This document shows, piece by piece, positions 43,343-47,175 of a stretch of DNA of 47,175 bases. The first letter of the stretch is position 1, and each line of letters begins with the position of its first letter. The notes under the pieces are model-generated. The model had not been told where the DNA came from. It saw nothing but the letters and a program-made list of their open reading frames with translations, and did not search any database. This stretch comes from Bacteroides caecigallinarum (GTDB lineage: Bacteria > Bacteroidota > Bacteroidia > Bacteroidales > Bacteroidaceae). Location: contig NZ_JADYTJ010000023.1 in assembly GCF_021531075.1 (NCBI RefSeq), positions 1 through 47,175 on the forward strand, written 5' to 3'. The translations under genes were made by a program, and so were the position numbers.

Positions 43343-44221
43343 TTACATTGTTTCAAAGTCATAAACAATATTTTCCTTTTTTCTGTCCATCAGTTCCTTG
43401 ATACCGAGGTAATAGTTAGACGATTCCACAACATTGTCATCACATATAATCCTGCACCCGTATTCTTTCTCCTTATCTTCCTTATAAGGAGCCGAAATAA
43501 ATATGCATTTATATATAGAGTAGAACCATCCTTCCAGAAAGTCATAATCCAATAAATCATACTTCACCATCAGTCCTATCTGGTCAAGGCACGTAAGAGT
43601 GTAATGCACAGCCTCCCGTTCCTGTTCGCTCCATTTGCCATAATCCTTTAAAGTCTTCGTCTTGTCATCAAAAAGTCCGAACACCAGTCTTCTCATCTCC
43701 CTTGCCTTTTCATCCTGCAGCAAGTCAATCATCATTTTAAACGAAGACAATTTGTTAGTCTGTGCAGCTATTTTATTTGTATACACCGACTCCTTTATCT
43801 GTTTCAGTGCCAGGTATCCACCCCATATCACCAGCACCGACGATACAAGTGCTATAATCACCTCCATGAACGAAAGCCTGTTCACTATATTCCATTCACT
43901 CTCTTTCTGGCCTATATAGAAATAATACAGAAATACCGTCAAAGCCGATCCGGCGAACAAAGAAAACGACAATACCGGAAACCTCTTCCTTTTTCCGAAC
44001 CAGTAAACTATCACAGAGTTTATACTAAGTATAATGGCATAGAAAAGAAACAAGTCCGGAAAGAAACTGTAAAACGAATATTCGGAAAAAGGTATAATAT
44101 TCTCTGCTATATATAGCCCGACAGCTATTACTGCCCATATTGCTATATAAAAAATTGAGAAAGAATAGCTGTCCGAAGCAGTAACCCTCAGCCTGCTGAT
44201 ATAATATTTTATCTGTTTCAT
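43343..44221 (-). CDS. Membrane protein of DUF4760-like type
   Basis: About 292 residues from the ATG at 44221, which overlaps the upstream stop (ATGA). A start 19 codons earlier would overlap the neighbour's tail. Three or four membrane helices (about 22-42, 52-72, 80-100, 116-136) are followed by a cytoplasmic helical domain (about 137-292) containing NKLSSFKMMIDLLQDEKARE and YTLTCLDQIGLMVKYDLLDY. The latter resembles the DUF4760 pattern; the match is by eye. Function unknown. It is flanked by two copies of a nucleotidyltransferase gene tail, so it may have arrived with a duplication. Confidence 0.6.
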   Translation of the reverse strand: MKQIKYYISRLRVTASDSYSFSIFYIAIWAVIAVGLYIAENIIPFSEYSFYSFFPDLFLFYAIILSINSVIVYWFGKRKRFPVLSFSLFAGSALTVFLYYFYIGQKESEWNIVNRLSFMEVIIALVSSVLVIWGGYLALKQIKESVYTNKIAAQTNKLSSFKMMIDLLQDEKAREMRRLVFGLFDDKTKTLKDYGKWSEQEREAVHYTLTCLDQIGLMVKYDLLDYDFLEGWFYSIYKCIFISAPYKEDKEKEYGCRIICDDNVVESSNYYLGIKELMDRKKENIVYDFETM

Positions 44222-45315
44222 AAGTTTCTGTTTGATATTCTCCAGAAGAAATGCCACACCTTGAATGCCGGTCCCCATATCACCTCTTCCGGATACTCCT
44301 TTATCAGTTTGAAGTTCCTTGCATTCCTCGTCAGGAAGCTCATGGCAGAATCCTTCTTTATAGAGCGGTCTATGGACAAATCATACTTCCCAAAGTTACC
44401 ACCGTCCAGAATAGACTGCAGCAAAATCCTTCCCCGCCTCTCGTCCGGAGCTGTCAGCAGACAAGAGCCCTCCAGTCCGAACACCACTTTCATCACATAC
44501 ATCACAGCCCCTGCAAACCTCGTCATGTTCAGTACCTTCAGATGCCCCATAGCTACAGCTTTATCCTCTGCGGTAGAACCCTTCGACAGAAACACCGCAT
44601 AGTCCGCCATCTGCCTCAGTCCTATGCCCTCACTGAACACATGCCTGTACAGATGCACCATCAGATACACCCTGTTCATCTCGTCCGACGGCACCTTCAC
44701 CCGTCCCGCACCTTCAGGCAGCTCTATACATTTCGCATCCTTAATCCATTTCCTGAACATCCTCTGCAACGCCCTGTTCCTGTTGTACGCATACATCCAC
44801 GATGGAGTAGTGTGCACCTCCAGCTCAATCCCGTCCGATAGTTTCACGTCAATATGATGATAAGTAAACTCTTCACCCTTCAGCTCCTTATTGCATATAG
44901 CCATCAGAGCCTTTCTCTCCCCATCTACCCAAAGATCTATATCCCCCGGATTCCTGTGCAGCGGGTTAGGGTAGAGCGCCGCCAGTCCCTGACCTTTCAG
45001 CAGAACCGCCTCCATACCCTTGTTGTTGAAGAACGAAGACATCTCAACCGCCTTAATGTTTATCAAACGGTTGTATCGCTCCATGTTCACAGCTATTTTC
45101 ACCAGGTTCATAGCGACAGCTTTAGGCGGTCTGGACACACCTTCCGGCAATCTGTCTATGGCATCCATCACCACCCCCAGCATCGTCTGTTTGTGTGCTA
45201 TATTCAGTATTGCGCTCCATTCTTTGTCCGTTATCTCTTTAAACGGGAAAGACTGGGATATGCCCAGTCCTAGTCTTATTAATGAGAAAAAGATATCAAT
45301 AGTTTTATTTATCAT
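44218..45315 (-). CDS. Nucleotidyltransferase-fold family protein (NTP_transf_5 type)
   Basis: A 365-residue protein. The polymerase-beta-type core NPGDIDLWVD (about 135-145) provides the G-D-x-D-x-D metal site. VLLKGQGLAALYPNPLHR just before it, and HIDVKLSDGIELEVHTTPSW after it, match the 'uncharacterised nucleotidyltransferase' family often placed in capsule clusters. The C-terminal half is helical. The molecule modified is unknown. The start overlaps the WecG-type stop (ATGA) and the stop overlaps the next start, so all three genes form one tightly coupled operon. Confidence 0.85.
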   Translation of the reverse strand: MINKTIDIFFSLIRLGLGISQSFPFKEITDKEWSAILNIAHKQTMLGVVMDAIDRLPEGVSRPPKAVAMNLVKIAVNMERYNRLINIKAVEMSSFFNNKGMEAVLLKGQGLAALYPNPLHRNPGDIDLWVDGERKALMAICNKELKGEEFTYHHIDVKLSDGIELEVHTTPSWMYAYNRNRALQRMFRKWIKDAKCIELPEGAGRVKVPSDEMNRVYLMVHLYRHVFSEGIGLRQMADYAVFLSKGSTAEDKAVAMGHLKVLNMTRFAGAVMYVMKVVFGLEGSCLLTAPDERRGRILLQSILDGGNFGKYDLSIDRSIKKDSAMSFLTRNARNFKLIKEYPEEVIWGPAFKVWHFFWRISNRNL

Positions 45316-46064
45316 TTTTCAAAAGGATTCTTATAAATACCAAGTATTTGTTTTCCTAAGTACCAGAAAAACTTTATATCATCTACAAAATAACGTTTAA
45401 ACATTCTCTTAGGCTCTTTCAGAAATCTGTAGAACCATTCCATAGCTATTTTCTGTACCCACACAGGCGCACGCTTTATATTACCTGCCTCAAAATCAAT
45501 CGTAGCACCAAGAGCCATCCATATATCAACATTTGGCATTTTATCTTTATGTGCATCTATCCATTTCTCTTGTTTAGGACATCCCACACCTACAAGAACT
45601 ACATTTGCACCACTATCATTTATCATCCTGTAGATATTCTCGTTCTCATCCTGCTTTTTCTCGAATCCGTACGAAGGAGAGTATGCACCAACCACTATTT
45701 CACGGCCAACTTTACTGTTTATGTTTTCCATTGCCTTTATTGCTACTCCATCCATAGCTCCTAACAAAAATATCTTGCAATTCTCATCATCTTTATGGTG
45801 CATATAGAAATGAGGGAAAAAACCACTACCGGGAATTGCTTCTTTTATCGGATTGCCTAATAGTTTGGAACAAATGACTAAAATTCTGCTATCGCAAATC
45901 ACCCATTCAGCTTTATTTACTATATTATAGAAATCTCTATCCTTTTGAAGTTTAACAAGCTGATCAACATTAGGAGTAATAAGCACTCCATTTTTCATCC
46001 TTTCAAGCAATTCTTGTTCAGTGATATAATCGATATCTATATTTAATATTTTAATTTTATTCAT
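45312..46064 (-). CDS. WecG/TagA/CpsF-family glycosyltransferase
   Basis: About 250 residues from the ATG at 46064 (MNKIKILNIDIDYIT). Any longer frame would run into the IS630 element. Family motifs: ITPNVDQLVKLQKD, the catalytic-region ICDSRILVICSKLLG with PGSGFF, then VLVGVGCPKQEKWID and ALGATIDFEAGNIKRAPVWV. The C-terminal WFYRFLKEPKRMFKRY is the usual membrane-associating basic helix. It would transfer a sugar (often ManNAc or ManNAcA) onto a lipid-linked intermediate. An IS630 copy ends two bases upstream of its ATG, so its native promoter is gone and it may depend on readthrough. Confidence 0.92.
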   Translation of the reverse strand: MNKIKILNIDIDYITEQELLERMKNGVLITPNVDQLVKLQKDRDFYNIVNKAEWVICDSRILVICSKLLGNPIKEAIPGSGFFPHFYMHHKDDENCKIFLLGAMDGVAIKAMENINSKVGREIVVGAYSPSYGFEKKQDENENIYRMINDSGANVVLVGVGCPKQEKWIDAHKDKMPNVDIWMALGATIDFEAGNIKRAPVWVQKIAMEWFYRFLKEPKRMFKRYFVDDIKFFWYLGKQILGIYKNPFEK

Positions 46065-46087
46065 TAAGTAACTATTCAAAATTAATT

Positions 46088-47097
46088 TTATACATATGAG
46101 TAATTCACAAATAAGTTCGTACCTACAGATGCCAGTGCCCTGTTTGTACAATAGAAAAGCGAGTCCTTAGTATTGTAATCAGCAGTTCTTATCCATTTGC
46201 CTTTCAATATGCGCCACAGGATTTCAGCAGGATTAAGTTCTGGAGAGTATGGTGGAAGATAAAAAAGAAATAATCCTCTATCCTCCCATATTTTTCTGAG
46301 TTCTTTTATCTTTCTGTTCCTGTGTACAGAAGCATTGTCAAGGACAACCACCGTTTTCTTCTTTACCTCAAAAGAGAAAATGTCAAGAAAATCCACAAGT
46401 TTGTCTGCATTGATGGATTCTTGTGTTGTAAAACCTTTATATTGATTTCTTCGGGTAATCATGCCAAAGATATTAAGTCTTGCTGTTTTCTCTGATGGAA
46501 TATAGACATTCTCATCTTTGAACTGCCATCCGTAAGGTACATAACCATCTGTACATACATGACTTTCATCAGCATAATAAAGTTCTATTTTACCTTTGGA
46601 GTCAAGGCTTTCAAGTTCTTGCAACTTCTCTTTCTTGTATGTGTAGAGTTGCGGTGAGGGGATACCCCTTGGGCGTTTTCTTATTCGCTTATATCTTGCA
46701 CCAATGCTCCTAAAAAACGTTTGAAGGTAATGTCGCTGGCTTTTTTGCCGGAAGCTTTTTCCCAGGCTTCGCGTGCTTTTGATACACTCTGACGGTCCTC
46801 CTCTATAGCCTTACGGACTGATTCCTCATCGGAACAATCCATTATAGATTTACGACCTTGACCGGGACGTGTTTCCAAGCCTTTGATTCCATTTTCTTTA
46901 TAACGTTTTATCCATGCGTATACTGTTGGTATTGTCACATCAAATATTTCAGCTATTTCTGAGGCCGATTTGCCTGATGACTTCAACAATATGGATTTGC
47001 ATCTGATACGATAGTTATGAGTAGGGCCATTATGATACCCTTTCTCAAGTTTGAGGCGATCAGCCTCACTCAATTCAAGCACTTTTATATGTTTCAT
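46088..47097 (-). CDS. IS630-family transposase made by -1 frameshift
   Basis: The first frame (47097-46681) encodes an HTH region (SASEIAEIFDVTIPTVYAWI) and stops after VQDISE. The second frame continues to 46088 with the DDE domain: YADESH, VVLDNASVH and PELNPAEILW give D, D and E. The slippery heptamer T TTT TTA at 46717-46711 is in the correct zero frame. After a -1 slip the reading continues FFRSIGARYKRIRKRPRG into the second frame without a stop. The fusion would be about 336 residues, normal for the family, so this is programmed frameshifting rather than decay. Confidence 0.88.
46711..46717 (-). other. Programmed -1 ribosomal frameshift site
   Basis: Minus-strand T TTT TTA within CGT TTT TTA, 30 nt before the stop of the first frame. 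It matches the X XXY YYZ rule. Confidence 0.75.
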
Positions 47098-47175
47098 GAT
47101 TCAATTTCTAAAATATCATGAGACAATATTAATAATTTATGCTGAATATAAAAATATTTTAGATCACTTACTTAT

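Larger units (their letters stand above)
46067..47172 (-). mobile_element. IS630-family insertion sequence (about 1.1 kb)
   Basis: Imperfect terminal inverted repeats begin AGTAACTATTC (46067, left) and AGTAAGTGATC (reading in from 47172). TA dinucleotides at 46065-46066 and 47173-47174 fit the TA target duplication of this family. The only content is the frameshifted transposase. The element appears complete; the window ends one base beyond the right TA. Confidence 0.85.

Noticed and set aside
43343..44278. Start of the membrane protein at 44278
   Set aside because: That N-terminus is an out-of-frame reading of the upstream gene's tail; the ATGA overlap at 44221 is the natural start.
46088..47097. 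Transposase in two frames as a pseudogene
   Set aside because: A correctly phased T TTT TTA slippery site and an uninterrupted -1 frame explain it as programmed frameshifting.
1..47175. tRNA, rRNA or riboswitch genes
   Set aside because: No cloverleaf, conserved rRNA segment or recognised aptamer was seen on either strand by eye.

Overview
The window looks like a chromosomal segment of a gut Bacteroidales, probably Bacteroidaceae (Bacteroides/Phocaeicola type). The reasons are A+T-rich intergenic spacers, promoters of the Bacteroidota form (TAnnTTTG with an upstream TTTG), families largely confined to this phylum (DUF5063, DUF5723, fimbrillin, the export/Wzz/sugar-transferase arrangement) and the order nucleoside phosphorylase - msrC - mnmE. 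No rRNA, tRNA or CRISPR array was seen.

Layout. (1) 1-4.9 kb, accessory left flank: a one-domain excisionase-like HTH protein, a two-helix membrane protein, a YqiA-like esterase coupled to a small glutaredoxin-like protein, then a tyrosine recombinase paired with a zinc-finger protein carrying four excisionase-type HTH units. Helically phased direct repeats lie upstream of that pair. (2) 5-23 kb, core genes: a minus-strand operon (TPR/beta-propeller protein, uridine-phosphorylase-like enzyme, msrC, mnmE); plus-strand ttcA and a small DMT protein; a minus-strand envelope block (uncharacterised secreted protein, NlpC/P60 lipoprotein, M16 peptidase, trxB, LolA-like protein, ftsK); and a plus-strand trio (DUF5063, DEDDy exonuclease, RlmI-like methyltransferase). 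(3) 22-26.5 kb: an Rpn-family nuclease, then an outer-membrane DUF5723 protein with a partner lipoprotein. (4) 26.7-46 kb, minus strand: a surface-polysaccharide locus. It holds GDP-fucose synthesis (gmd, fcl), Wzz, a Wza-type export protein, a WcaJ-type initiating sugar transferase, UDP-glucose dehydrogenase, a decayed fkp (fucose salvage), a Wzi-like protein, a WecG/TagA glycosyltransferase and a nucleotidyltransferase-fold protein. Interspersed are a fimbrillin with a small companion peptide, two more Rpn-type nucleases and an AAA-ATPase/DUF4276 pair that looks like a self-contained defence cassette. (5) 46.07-47.17 kb: an apparently complete IS630-family element, inserted two bases upstream of the wecG-like start codon.

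How the parts work together. The polysaccharide genes supply a lipid-linked initiating sugar (WcaJ type), further transfer (WecG/TagA), precursors (GDP-fucose, UDP-glucuronate), chain-length control (Wzz), export (Wza) and surface attachment (Wzi). The locus is heavily remodelled. It carries CTAG-rich repeat blocks, including a 67-bp perfect inverted repeat flanking wza-wcaJ-ugd. It also has a pseudogene that ends at one of those repeats, a duplicated gene tail, an IS, and repeat-bearing nuclease genes that may be gene-within-gene antiphage toxin/antitoxins.

The most promising leads are the three Rpn-type genes with in-frame tandem repeats, the AAA/DUF4276 cassette, the promoter nested inside a terminator hairpin ahead of wza, and the inverted CTAG repeats with the broken fkp. 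All alignments were made by eye. Family names come from recognised motifs, not database searches.
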